This document shows positions 16,923-25,355 of a stretch of DNA of 28,244 bases, piece after piece. The stretch's first letter is position 1. Each line of letters starts with the position of its first letter. The stretch lies in contig JBELBJ010000016.1 in NCBI GenBank assembly GCA_042095375.1, forward strand, positions 1 through 28,244. The letters are read 5' to 3'. The notes below the pieces were generated by a model. It made no database searches. It was not told the origin of the DNA and worked only from the letters and a program-made list of their open reading frames with translations. The position numbers and the translations under genes were made by a program. The stretch comes from GCA-2715645 sp042095375 (GTDB lineage Bacteria; Bacteroidota; Bacteroidia; Cytophagales; MED-G16).

Positions 16923-17402
16923 CTAAAATGATTTCATAATTACAACACAGTGGGCTGCAACACCCTCTTCCCTACCAATAAAACCTAACCCTTCAGTAGT
17001 AGTTGCCTTTACTGAGATTTCAGAGTTATCTATATTTAGAACCTCAGATAGAACCTTAATCATTTTAGTTTTATATTTTGAAATTTTTGGCTCTTGAAGA
17101 AGAATTGTAATATCAGCATTAGAAAGTTGATAACCATTTTTTTTACATAATTCAATTACTTTATCCAATAAGATCTTACTATCTATATTTTTATATTTTT
17201 TATCAGTATCTGGAAAGTGTGATCCTATATCGTCTAAACTTAATGCCCCTAACATGGCATCACATAGCGCATGAATTACTACGTCAGCATCAGAATGACC
17301 TGTAACACCTTTGTGATGATCAATTTCAATACCGCCTATTGTAAATTTTCTGTTACTCTCAAGGCGATGAACATCATAACCGTGACCAATTTTAAAATTC
17401 AT
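16923..17402 (-). CDS. ispF: 2-C-methyl-D-erythritol 2,4-cyclodiphosphate synthase
   Basis: MEP-pathway enzyme that cyclises CDP-methylerythritol phosphate to MEcPP with loss of CMP. At 159 aa it has the family's compact length. Zinc ligands D10 and H12 are in GYDVHRL and H44 in DVVIHALCDA. Further conserved blocks are GHSDAD (35-40), DIGSHFPDTD (58-67) and the active-site strand KATTTEGLGFIGR (131-143). It is a trimer in characterised relatives. It is a separate minus-strand gene here, not linked to ispD. With ispH at 6915 it gives two MEP genes in the window, and both feed the carotenoid route. A possible -7 element lies just upstream on the minus strand. Confidence 0.96.
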   Translation of the reverse strand: MNFKIGHGYDVHRLESNRKFTIGGIEIDHHKGVTGHSDADVVIHALCDAMLGALSLDDIGSHFPDTDKKYKNIDSKILLDKVIELCKKNGYQLSNADITILLQEPKISKYKTKMIKVLSEVLNIDNSEISVKATTTEGLGFIGREEGVAAHCVVIMKSF

Positions 17403-17423
17403 TGTATAAATAGTTTCAAATTA

Positions 17424-17431
17424 CAAATTTA
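17424..17431 (-). promoter_or_regulatory. Possible -7 element of the ispF promoter
   Basis: Read on the minus strand, TAAATTTG matches the Bacteroidota -7 consensus TAnnTTTG and lies about 21 bases before the ispF ATG. I find no TTG at the expected upstream distance, so support is weak. Confidence 0.25.
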
Positions 17432-17460
17432 ATCTTCTTATATTTAGATACATTTATATT

Positions 17461-17898
17461 ATGAAAAAAATACTTAAATTCATTTTAGATTTTTCTGATA
17501 AAAATCATTTGCAGTCTATAGGACTTTTAATTCTTAGGGTTGGAGCTTCATTGTCTTTGATGACTCATGGATATGGTAAATTAATTAGATTTGAGGAAAG
17601 ATCTGCTACATTTATGAGCCATCTGTCTTTAGGAAGTGAGGTAAGTTTATCTTTAGTAATTTTTGCTGAATTTATTTGTCCAATATTTATTTTATTAGGT
17701 CTAGGAACTAGAATATTTTCTATTCCAATTATTTACACATTCATAATAATTGTTTTTGATATTCATATAGATGATCCTTTTTCTAAAATGGAAAAAGGAA
17801 TATTATTTTTAACTATTTATTCAACAATTTTTCTTTCAGGTCCAGGAAAGTTTTCTATAGATAGTTTTTTAAAAAAAAAATTAAAAATTAAAAATTAA
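17461..17898 (+). CDS. DoxX-family membrane protein
   Basis: 145-aa inner-membrane protein with four predicted helices. DoxX-like features are the LILRVGASLSLMTHGYGKLIRF segment near 22-43, an FAEFICPIFILLGLGTR segment near 67-83, and a last helix ending FLSGPGKFSID. Members of this family have been linked to thiol or oxidative-stress systems in some bacteria, but the role here is unknown. The C-terminus (FLKKKLKIKN) is encoded by a poly-A run and three AAAAATT repeats, and it overlaps the end of the opposing OsmC-family gene by 18 bases. It is divergent from ispF across 58 bases and appears to be a single-gene unit. Confidence 0.85.
   Translation: MKKILKFILDFSDKNHLQSIGLLILRVGASLSLMTHGYGKLIRFEERSATFMSHLSLGSEVSLSLVIFAEFICPIFILLGLGTRIFSIPIIYTFIIIVFDIHIDDPFSKMEKGILFLTIYSTIFLSGPGKFSIDSFLKKKLKIKN
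17876..17896. repeat. Three tandem copies of AAAAATT at convergent gene ends
   Basis: Three exact 7-base units run directly on from a longer A-run that begins at 17871. The repeat encodes the last residues of the DoxX-like protein and, on the other strand, the last residues of the OsmC-family protein. A change in copy number would alter both C-termini. Confidence 0.8.
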
Positions 17899-18288
17899 AG
17901 TCTGTTTTATATCTGAATTTAAACTTTTAGCTACAGGACAATTTTTCCCTACCGATATTAATTTTCTTTTTTGAACATCAGAAAGACTATTTTTTTCAAA
18001 ATTTATTTTAATCTTTATTTCAGATATTTTTCTGGGATTAGTAGACATTAATTTAGTTATTTTAGCCTTTGAATTTGGCATTTCAAACTTTCCTTTCTCA
18101 GCACAAATTCCCATAACCGTTGTAATGCAACTACACAATGCTGATGAAACTAAATCTGTAGGAGCAAATGCATCTCCCTTTCCATTATTATCAATAGGAG
18201 CATCAGTTATGATATTTTTCCCTGATTTAACATGAGTAGATGAAGTTCTTAATTCACCAATATATTTATTTTCTATAGAATGATTCAT
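17881..18288 (-). CDS. OsmC/Ohr-family peroxidase-like protein
   Basis: 135-aa cytoplasmic protein of the OsmC superfamily. Members with redox activity use two cysteines to reduce organic hydroperoxides. Here the first site carries LCSC (C52, C54) at the start of the central helix and the second is NCPV (C117), so a catalytic pair is available. The DAFAPTDLVSSALCSC block is typical of the YhfA/OsmC branch rather than Ohr. Its ATG shares one base with the stop codon of the upstream SGNH hydrolase gene, so the two are co-transcribed. Its 3' end overlaps the doxX-like gene. Substrate not determined. Confidence 0.88.
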   Translation of the reverse strand: MNHSIENKYIGELRTSSTHVKSGKNIITDAPIDNNGKGDAFAPTDLVSSALCSCITTVMGICAEKGKFEMPNSKAKITKLMSTNPRKISEIKIKINFEKNSLSDVQKRKLISVGKNCPVAKSLNSDIKQTLIFNF

Positions 18289-19025
18289 TAGTTTAAAATT
18301 TTATTTATAAGTGGTTGTAAATTTTTTTTCCAAACCTCATAACCTGATCTATTCATATGTAACATATCTTTCCAAAAATACCCTTTAGGAATATTCCCAT
18401 TATTGTCAAGCATTATTGACCAAGAATCAAAAAAATATGTGTCATTTTTATTTTCACAATAATTTTCTATCATTTTATTTAACTCAATATAATTCTCTTT
18501 ATAATTCCATCTAGATGGACTTGGTTTAGCAGCGAGATAAATTATCGGAGTTTTTTTTAATTTACTTCTAATTTTTACATGGGAATTTTTAAATTCTTCA
18601 AAAATCTTATTTATCGGAATTTGAAAAGCTATGTCGTTATCACCTTCATAAATTACAATTAAATCAGGATTATGTTTTATTACAAGATCATCAATAAAAA
18701 AGTTTAAATCTGAAAAAATAGAACCACCAAAACCTCTATTTAAAATATCGTAACTGCTAAAATCATTTTTCAATCCTATCCAAAACCTTATACTAGAACT
18801 GCCAGAAAATATAATTAACTTTTTATCAGATTTCACAAAAGCTTCTTCGTTAAGAAAAGATTCTATTTCATTATAAAACCTTTTAGGATCAGTTGAGGAT
18901 CTATATTCTGAGGTATAAATATCTTGAGAAAAAATTTTTAAAGAAAAAAATAAAAAAACAAACGTAGTAAATAATCTCACGAAAAATAAATCTAACTTTA
19001 GGTTAAAATTTAAGTAAATATTCAC
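18288..19025 (-). CDS. Exported SGNH/GDSL hydrolase
   Basis: Predicted secreted esterase or acetylhydrolase of the SGNH superfamily, 245 aa from the GTG at 19025. Catalytic blocks are visible: block I GSSSIRFW (75-82, nucleophile Ser), block II RGFGGS (97-102, Gly oxyanion), block III EGDND (127-131, Asn oxyanion), and block V KDMLH (D220 and H223, catalytic dyad). The start is uncertain: a second GTG at 18980 would give a compact signal peptide beginning VRLFTTFVFLFF and ending FSQ, which looks better than the 34-residue leader from 19025. The substrate may be an O-acetyl group on a glycan or a lipid ester. Downstream osmC-like gene overlaps by one base. Confidence 0.87.
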   Translation of the reverse strand: MNIYLNFNLKLDLFFVRLFTTFVFLFFSLKIFSQDIYTSEYRSSTDPKRFYNEIESFLNEEAFVKSDKKLIIFSGSSSIRFWIGLKNDFSSYDILNRGFGGSIFSDLNFFIDDLVIKHNPDLIVIYEGDNDIAFQIPINKIFEEFKNSHVKIRSKLKKTPIIYLAAKPSPSRWNYKENYIELNKMIENYCENKNDTYFFDSWSIMLDNNGNIPKGYFWKDMLHMNRSGYEVWKKNLQPLINKILN

Positions 19026-19042
19026 TAAAAATAATTACAAGT

Positions 19043-19050
19043 TATATTTG
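19043..19050 (+). promoter_or_regulatory. Possible -7 element for the outer-membrane protein gene
   Basis: TATATTTG matches TAnnTTTG exactly. It would place the transcript start near 19057, about 70 bases before the chosen ATG at 19129. No TTG is found at the expected upstream distance. It directly abuts an inverted repeat listed separately. Confidence 0.35.
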
Positions 19051-19071
19051 TTTCATAAATCTAGTGAAACA
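19049..19071. repeat. Inverted repeat TGTTTCA-N9-TGAAACA
   Basis: Perfect 7-base arms at 19049-19055 and 19065-19071 overlap the end of the putative -7 element and the likely transcript start. The position suits a repressor operator for the downstream gene. No regulator is encoded beside it. Confidence 0.4.
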
Positions 19072-19128
19072 TATAAAAATTTTTATTGTATAATATATTT
19101 AAATATAATGTATAATATAATTATAAAA

Positions 19129-19851
19129 ATGTTTTTCAAAACCTCATTAGTGATAATCACTATATGTTTCTTTTATTTTAATTCACAAGCTCAAGAAAGT
19201 GATTATTTTGAATACCAAAATGAAGTTTTATGGGGTATCAATAAAAATACAAACGGAGGATTAATAGGAGGTATAAATCTTAAATTTGGAAATAAAATTC
19301 AAGATAACATATATAGAGTTTATGGAATTGAGCTTGTTAATGTTAAACATCCAAAAGAATATAAATATACATCACCATTTGGAGGAGACAATTTTATTTG
19401 GGCAAAACAAAATACCATGTATTCATTTAGAATGCAATATGGTTTTGAAAAATCTATTTTCAATAAAAAAGATGAAAATGGAATTCAAATTAATGCTAAT
19501 TTAACTGGAGGTCCAAGCATTGGATTTCTTGTTCCATATTATATAAGGTATAATAGAAACAATGCTGTCGTTGTCGAAGCTTTTGATTCAAGTATTCATA
19601 ATTTTAATAATGTAATTGGCAGTGCAGGATTCTTAGAAGGTATAAATGAGGCAAAGATACGACCAGGACTAAATCTAAAATCTGCAGTTAACTTTGAATT
19701 TGGAAGTATTAAAAAAGGATCTATAGCACTTGAAGTTGGTTTTTTAGCCGAAGCATTCACAAAGAAAATGATTATCATGCCTACTGTAAAAAATAAATCC
19801 ATATTTACGTCTGCTTTCATAGCGCTTTTTTATGGTAGAAAGTGGAAATAA
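19129..19851 (+). CDS. Predicted outer-membrane beta-barrel protein of unknown function
   Basis: About 240 aa from the ATG at 19129, which gives a signal peptide of about 22 residues ending QAQ. An ATG at 19108 would add seven residues; the open frame goes back further to 19048, but that part looks non-coding and overlaps the promoter. The mature part alternates hydrophobic and polar residues in strand-like stretches such as GGLIGGINLKFG, NTMYSFRMQYGFEKS, LTGGPSIGFLVPYYIRY and IALEVGFLAEAF, and ends FIALFYGRKWK. This fits a small beta-barrel, and I recall similar uncharacterised proteins encoded near lipA in Bacteroidota. It lies 24 bases upstream of lipA on the same strand. No specific function is supported. 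Confidence 0.65.
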   Translation: MFFKTSLVIITICFFYFNSQAQESDYFEYQNEVLWGINKNTNGGLIGGINLKFGNKIQDNIYRVYGIELVNVKHPKEYKYTSPFGGDNFIWAKQNTMYSFRMQYGFEKSIFNKKDENGIQINANLTGGPSIGFLVPYYIRYNRNNAVVVEAFDSSIHNFNNVIGSAGFLEGINEAKIRPGLNLKSAVNFEFGSIKKGSIALEVGFLAEAFTKKMIIMPTVKNKSIFTSAFIALFYGRKWK

Positions 19852-19875
19852 AGAAATAGTATAAGTTAAATTGCA

Positions 19876-20751
19876 ATGATCAAAAAAGAAACATTGAAAA
19901 CTAAAATATCAAAACCAAATTGGTTAAGAGTAAAGCTTCCTGTCGGTAGTGAATATAGAAAAGTTAGAAAAACTGTTGACAAATATAAGCTTCATACCAT
20001 TTGTGAGAGTGGAAATTGCCCTAATATGGGTGAATGTTGGGGAGCAGGAACTGCTACATTTATGATTTTAGGTAATGTTTGTACAAGAAGCTGTACTTTT
20101 TGTGCAGTTGCAACTGGAAGACCACCAGAATATGATAAAATGGAACCTTTAAGGGTTGCTAAAGCAATAAAAAAGATGGAAGTTAAACATGCTGTAATCA
20201 CTTCCGTTAATAGAGATGAACTAAAAGATAGAGGAGCAGAAATATGGTATCAAACAGTACATCTTACCAAAAAATTATCTCCACAAATAACAATTGAGAC
20301 TTTAATTCCTGATGTAAAAGCAAATTGGGAAGCACTTTATAAAATGATTGAAGCTGGACAAGAGGTTGTCTCACACAACATAGAAACTGTTGAAAGACTT
20401 TACAGAAAAGTTAGACCACAAGCTAACTATGAAAGAAGTTTAGAACAGATAAAAAAAACTAAAGATTGTGGCAAAAGAACCAAATCAGGTATTATGGTTG
20501 GATTAGGAGAAAAAAAAGAAGAGGTTTTTAAAACAATGGATGATATGGTTAAAAGTGGGCTTCATATATTGACAATTGGACAATACCTTCAGCCAACTAA
20601 AATGCATCTAGAAGTTGATGATTTTATAAGCCCAGAAGTTTTTGAAATGTACAAAGAAGAAGGTTTAAAAAGAGGATTAAAATATGTTGAATCAGGACCA
20701 CTTGTTAGGTCCTCATACCATGCAGAGAGACACGTAAATGTACCTATATAG
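19876..20751 (+). CDS. lipA: Lipoyl synthase
   Basis: Radical SAM enzyme that inserts two sulfurs into octanoyl groups on the E2 and GcvH domains of 2-oxoacid dehydrogenases and the glycine cleavage system. The auxiliary cluster ligands are C43, C48 and C54 (CESGNCPNMGEC) and the radical SAM cluster ligands C69, C73 and C76 (CTRSCTFC). The conserved C-terminal RSSYHAE, which supplies the serine ligand of the auxiliary cluster, is at 278-284. 291 aa is full length. The partner octanoyltransferase gene lipB is not in the window. Its last 14 bases overlap the start of the acylase gene. Confidence 0.97.
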   Translation: MIKKETLKTKISKPNWLRVKLPVGSEYRKVRKTVDKYKLHTICESGNCPNMGECWGAGTATFMILGNVCTRSCTFCAVATGRPPEYDKMEPLRVAKAIKKMEVKHAVITSVNRDELKDRGAEIWYQTVHLTKKLSPQITIETLIPDVKANWEALYKMIEAGQEVVSHNIETVERLYRKVRPQANYERSLEQIKKTKDCGKRTKSGIMVGLGEKKEEVFKTMDDMVKSGLHILTIGQYLQPTKMHLEVDDFISPEVFEMYKEEGLKRGLKYVESGPLVRSSYHAERHVNVPI

Positions 20752-22819
20752 AATTTACTTTTTCATATTCTTATTTCTAATAACTGATGTATATGGACAA
20801 ACAAATACATCTAATATCACTATTGTTAGAGATAAATGGGGAGTCCCTCATATTTATGGCATAACTGATAAAGAAGCTGCTTATGGATTAGCTTGGGCAC
20901 ATTCAGAAGATGACTTTGAAACTATTCAAAAAACATTTTTATCATCTAAAGGAATGTTAGGAAGACTCGAAGGACCAAATGGTGCTATACTAGACTTTGC
21001 TGTTGAATTATTAAGATCTAGAGAAGTCGCAGAAAAAGAATTAAAAAACCTTTCTCCAGAAGGCCTAAATATTATTTATGGCTATCTAGAGGGGTTAAAT
21101 GCTTATGCTAAAAAATATCCCGAGAAAATATTAGTAAAAAACTTTTTTCCATTAACAATATATGACTATTTAACTGGACTAAATCTAATGCTTCATTTAT
21201 TTTCAGATACAGGTGACGTAATTGGACAATTACTTTCAAATAACATAGACCCCATTAGCGAAATGTCTGGAGTTGATAATATAGGTAAGTCAATCGGATC
21301 TAATGGCTTTGCTTTTAATAGCAATAAAACTAAAAGTGGAAAAACTTTTTTAAATATCAATACTCATCAACCTTTAGAAGGCCCATTTTCATGGTATGAG
21401 GCTCATGTAAATAGTGAAGAAGGGTGGAATATGTTAGGCGGATTATTTCCTGGTCTACCTGTTCCTGTTATTGGTACAAATAAAAATTTAGGATGGACTC
21501 ATACTTATAATTATCCAGATATGAATGATATATATCAATTAATAATTAACCCCAATAATGAAGATGAATATAAAATAGATGGGACTTGGAAAATATTTGA
21601 AATTAAAGAAGTAAAAATTAAAGTAAAAATATTTTTAGGAATCAAAATAAATATAAAACGAAAAATATTATGGTCAGATTTTGGACCTGTAATTAAAAAT
21701 AAAAAAGGATATTTTTCATTTTTTTCTCAATCATTAAATAATATTAGTGCCATTGAACAATGGTTAAAAATGAATAAGGCATCAAATTTTCAGGAATTTG
21801 AATCTGCTCTTAAATTACTAGGTATTCCAAGGTTTAATATTGTTTATGCTGACAATCGAGATAATATATTTTTTATGAGTAATGCTAGATTATCAATAAG
21901 AAATCCAGAAATAGATTGGGATAAATTAGTTTTAGGTAATAAATCATCATTGATTCTTGATAAGTATCATCCATATAATGATTTACCTAAACTACTAAAT
22001 CCTCCAAGTGGTTATTTGTTTAATACTAACAATTCACCATTTAATTCAACTAGTAAAGAATTTAACTTAAATGAATTAGACTACCCTACTACATTTAATT
22101 ATAAGGAAAAAGAAAATAATAGAAGCGTGAGATTTATGGAATTGATAAAAAATTATGAAAAAATAAATTATTCAGAATTTAAAAAAATAAAATACGACCA
22201 AAAATATCCTGATTCATTAGTTCTAGTAGGAAATATTAAATCGATATTTGATTTTAATGATGATGATGTTTTAGAATATTCTGATCTTTTAGATTTAATT
22301 AAAAAATGGGATAAAAAAGGAAATTATAATAATTTGGGAGCAGCACAATGGAGTTTATATTATAATTTTATATTAAAAGAATTAGCTGAAGAAAATCATA
22401 ATATTGAAGATACTATACCTAAAGAATACCACATAAATGCACTTAAAAAATCTAAAAAATATTTATTAAAACACTTTGGAAAGATAGATATTCTATTGGG
22501 GGATCTACAAAGACATATCAGAGGTGAAGTAAATCTTCCGGTTTCTGGACTAATAGATATGATTGCTCCTTCACACGTAAGGCGTCATGAAAATGGAAAA
22601 CTAAAAGTTGTTTCTGGAGAATCTTACATAATGTTGGTACAATATTCTAAGGATGATATAGAAATAGAAACAGTATTACCCTATGGAAGCTCAAATGATC
22701 AGAATAGCCCTCACTATACAGACCAAATGAAAATGTATGCTGAAAAGAAAACAAAAAAAATGACTTTAGATAAAAATAAGATTTTTAATGAAGGGGTTAG
22801 AATTTATAATCCTAATTAG
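20738..22819 (+). CDS. Penicillin-acylase-family Ntn hydrolase (S45)
   Basis: Exported N-acyl amide hydrolase of 693 aa, expected to self-cleave into alpha and beta chains. It has a signal peptide (about 1-20, ending VYG) and the family start IVRDKWGVPHIYG (29-41) followed by AAYGLAWAHSEDDF (47-60). The predicted cleavage and nucleophile site is Gly187-Ser188 in IGSNGFAF, followed by FLNINTHQPLEG (204-215). Later blocks GTNKNLGWTHTYNYPD and SDFGPVI fit the beta chain. Related enzymes cleave penicillins, acyl-homoserine lactones or aculeacin; the substrate here is unknown. It begins inside lipA, so it is translationally coupled. Its end overlaps the opposing GH3 gene by 8 bases. Confidence 0.88.
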   Translation: MYLYRIYFFIFLFLITDVYGQTNTSNITIVRDKWGVPHIYGITDKEAAYGLAWAHSEDDFETIQKTFLSSKGMLGRLEGPNGAILDFAVELLRSREVAEKELKNLSPEGLNIIYGYLEGLNAYAKKYPEKILVKNFFPLTIYDYLTGLNLMLHLFSDTGDVIGQLLSNNIDPISEMSGVDNIGKSIGSNGFAFNSNKTKSGKTFLNINTHQPLEGPFSWYEAHVNSEEGWNMLGGLFPGLPVPVIGTNKNLGWTHTYNYPDMNDIYQLIINPNNEDEYKIDGTWKIFEIKEVKIKVKIFLGIKINIKRKILWSDFGPVIKNKKGYFSFFSQSLNNISAIEQWLKMNKASNFQEFESALKLLGIPRFNIVYADNRDNIFFMSNARLSIRNPEIDWDKLVLGNKSSLILDKYHPYNDLPKLLNPPSGYLFNTNNSPFNSTSKEFNLNELDYPTTFNYKEKENNRSVRFMELIKNYEKINYSEFKKIKYDQKYPDSLVLVGNIKSIFDFNDDDVLEYSDLLDLIKKWDKKGNYNNLGAAQWSLYYNFILKELAEENHNIEDTIPKEYHINALKKSKKYLLKHFGKIDILLGDLQRHIRGEVNLPVSGLIDMIAPSHVRRHENGKLKVVSGESYIMLVQYSKDDIEIETVLPYGSSNDQNSPHYTDQMKMYAEKKTKKMTLDKNKIFNEGVRIYNPN

Positions 22820-23921
22820 TTATTCCAAAACTTTGTTTTAACATTCTAATTCTATTAAATGACTCTTCAATTCTAGAGTATGTTATTTCACCTGTTTGAA
22901 CTTTATTCTTTATAATAGACATAACCTCATTTATTGAAACTTGATTTTCCTTTAATTGATTGTTACAAAATAAAAGAATATCAATCCCTGAATTTATTGA
23001 TTTTTCAATAGCTACCTCTAAACCATAATGATTTGTAATTGCTTGCATTTGCATATCATCTGAAAAAACAACCCCATTAAATCCCATAAAGTTTCTCAAT
23101 AAGTCATTGATGATTTTACTTGACAAAGTGCCTGGTAACATTTGATCATCTAACCGTTTATTTACAACATGTGCACTCATAATAGCATCTACAAAACCTG
23201 AATCAATCATAGATTTATAAGGATATAATTCTTCGATCATCCACGTATCTGAAACATCAGTTAATCCTAAATGTGAATCATCTTTTGAACTTCCGTGACC
23301 AGGAAAATGTTTTAATACAGAAATTATATTATTTTCTCTATGAGAGTTTATAAATGATTTAGCATGTGATACAACAAGATTTGGACTTCTCCCAAAGCTC
23401 CTTTCAAGTTTATAAATCACAGGGTTTTCTAAATTAATTGAAAGATCGACTGAAGGAGCATAATTGACATTAATACCTAATTTGCTTAATAAATCACTAG
23501 TTTTTTTTGAATAATAATACGTTGAATCTAAATTATTTTCATCTCCAAGAGATTTCGGTGATCTAGTTCTATGAAACCCATATTTTTCTTTTAACCTATT
23601 CACCTTTCCTCCTTCTTCATCTATTGCAATAAATAAAGAGTTATTTGAAACTGATTTAATCTTATCGATTAATTTTTTTAAATTGTTATAGGAGTCGGAT
23701 GGGTTGACATTTTTCTCAAATAATATTATACCACCTAAATGATTTTTAGATAATTCTAATAATAAAGAGTCTGCATGTTGAACTGAATTAACATCTCCAA
23801 TTCCAAACATTAACATTTGACCTATCTTATATTCTAGTGAATCGTTATTTGAAAAACACATTGATTCAAATGAAAAAAGAAAAGAGAGAAAAATAAAAAA
23901 GGTGTGTTTGTTAATTTTCAT
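22812..23921 (-). CDS. Exported GH3-family beta-N-acetylhexosaminidase (NagZ-like)
   Basis: Glycoside hydrolase family 3 enzyme of about 369 aa, probably cleaving N-acetylglucosamine from muropeptides or other glycans. Motifs include IDEEGGKVNRL (100-110), KHFPGHG followed by DDSHLG (204-219, catalytic Asp/His loop of the NagZ branch) and GVVFSDDMQM (283-292, nucleophile Asp). I chose the ATG at 23921 because it gives a signal peptide (about 1-23); longer starts lie inside the ceramidase gene and add residues with no match. Classical proteobacterial NagZ is cytosolic, so the signal peptide is notable. The ATG lies inside the last codons of the upstream ceramidase-like gene, an 11-base overlap. 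Confidence 0.9.
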   Translation of the reverse strand: MKINKHTFFIFLSFLFSFESMCFSNNDSLEYKIGQMLMFGIGDVNSVQHADSLLLELSKNHLGGIILFEKNVNPSDSYNNLKKLIDKIKSVSNNSLFIAIDEEGGKVNRLKEKYGFHRTRSPKSLGDENNLDSTYYYSKKTSDLLSKLGINVNYAPSVDLSINLENPVIYKLERSFGRSPNLVVSHAKSFINSHRENNIISVLKHFPGHGSSKDDSHLGLTDVSDTWMIEELYPYKSMIDSGFVDAIMSAHVVNKRLDDQMLPGTLSSKIINDLLRNFMGFNGVVFSDDMQMQAITNHYGLEVAIEKSINSGIDILLFCNNQLKENQVSINEVMSIIKNKVQTGEITYSRIEESFNRIRMLKQSFGITN

Positions 23922-25281
23922 TTGTATCAATAATTTTTTTAATAATATCTGAAAAATAGCTACCATTATTAGGTCCATACCAATTCATAGTATAAGTTTC
24001 ATAAGTATTAATGTTTTTTTTATTATACCAATTATCATTTGTTATGTAACCAAGATATCCTCCGTTAAAACTATTAATTATTAAGTTCATTTGTTTTGAT
24101 AATGCAAATTCTTCAAGTGGTTTAACCAATTCACCAGAAAAATCAGCTGGAGTGCCAACAATTAATATATCGCCTAATTTGAGAAAAGAAAAATATTTAG
24201 ATGAATTATCTAAACCAACTAAATAATTGAAAGCCCAGGGTTTAAAAATAAGAAAATCATTAAGCCTAAATGATGGTTTTCTCATCTTTATATAAATTTT
24301 ATTTGACAACAATCTATTTTCAAAAAATGTAGGAATAGAATCTATCTCATTTATAATTTTATTTGAAATAGCACTTGAAATAGCATCCAATTTATCTTTA
24401 CCTTTTAAAAAATTATATTTTGGAGCCATACTACCCACCGCCCCTGCACCATATAAGGCAAACTCTATTTTTGGAAGTTCTTCAAGATGAAAAATACATT
24501 TTCCAGGGTAGTCTGAAGAAACCTTAAGTTGTTTAGAAGTATAACAAGTAGCATGAGCAGAATAAGAAAACATAATTACATTTTTTCCACTATTTCTTTC
24601 AAATTTTATTAACCTAATCCAATTATCCTTGGTGCCCAAAGAATCTCCAACCAGTCTATTTGTTATAAATTCCTCAGCATGAATTCTGGAATATCCAACT
24701 TTTGTTATTTCGATATTATTAAGAGCATCTAGCAAAGATTTTCTTATTGCACTAGAAATAAATTGTAAAATTCTTTCATCATATTCCCCCGCAAACATTT
24801 CTCCCACAATACTAGGAAGATAGCCTCCAATACTTGAATGAGAATGAGATGCAGTTAAAAAAAGTTCTGATTCTTTTATATTAGTTCCTTCAAGTATATC
24901 TCCCAGATTTAGGTTTGGGGGAGGAATTAATAAATCCAAAGAAATATAAGCAGCCCGATTTATTCCATTATCTAATACAATGGTTCGTACCCAAATAGAA
25001 TCTTCTACTCCCATATTAATTTTTCCCTTTCTTTCTCCATAACCTGCTAAAGGGGTAGAGAAGGAAGGTATTAACGAACTTTTTGCCCAACCCATTTTTA
25101 ATGTGTCTCCATCTATTTTATGATTCATCTTTTTTAATGAATCTAATGTAAACATTGTTTGATGGTAGAATTTAGACTCTTTATAAGGAGTAGTATCTAA
25201 ACGTTCAAAAATTGAAAAAAAAAGAACGAAAATAACTAAGACTATTAAAAAAAAGGGTTTAATTAATTTTCTAGGGAACAC
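23911..25281 (-). CDS. Ceramidase-like hydrolase (neutral/alkaline ceramidase N-terminal domain)
   Basis: Membrane-anchored or secreted protein of 456 aa with an N-terminal hydrophobic segment (8-24). It carries the neutral ceramidase catalytic fold: MGWAKSSLIP..LAGYGER near 63-84, SHSHSSIGGY (145-154, zinc-binding His pair), YSAHATCY (240-247, a further zinc His) and SSDYPG (255-260), each matching a family block. Known neutral ceramidases are about 650-780 aa with a C-terminal Ig-like domain; this one lacks that part, so its substrate may be a different lipid amide or ester. The start is GTG, with no ATG in frame near it. It leads a two-gene unit with the GH3 gene. Confidence 0.82.
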   Translation of the reverse strand: MFPRKLIKPFFLIVLVIFVLFFSIFERLDTTPYKESKFYHQTMFTLDSLKKMNHKIDGDTLKMGWAKSSLIPSFSTPLAGYGERKGKINMGVEDSIWVRTIVLDNGINRAAYISLDLLIPPPNLNLGDILEGTNIKESELFLTASHSHSSIGGYLPSIVGEMFAGEYDERILQFISSAIRKSLLDALNNIEITKVGYSRIHAEEFITNRLVGDSLGTKDNWIRLIKFERNSGKNVIMFSYSAHATCYTSKQLKVSSDYPGKCIFHLEELPKIEFALYGAGAVGSMAPKYNFLKGKDKLDAISSAISNKIINEIDSIPTFFENRLLSNKIYIKMRKPSFRLNDFLIFKPWAFNYLVGLDNSSKYFSFLKLGDILIVGTPADFSGELVKPLEEFALSKQMNLIINSFNGGYLGYITNDNWYNKKNINTYETYTMNWYGPNNGSYFSDIIKKIIDTNEN

Positions 25282-25355
25282 CTTTAATTATTAAATTTAA
25301 GAATTAAAAATAGTAATTTAGAGGAAAAATTATCAATTGAAGAAGAAGTATTAAT

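Noticed and set aside
23922..23978. Longer N-terminus for the GH3 enzyme
   Set aside because: The extra residues read from inside the ceramidase-like gene and precede a complete signal peptide that begins at 23921.
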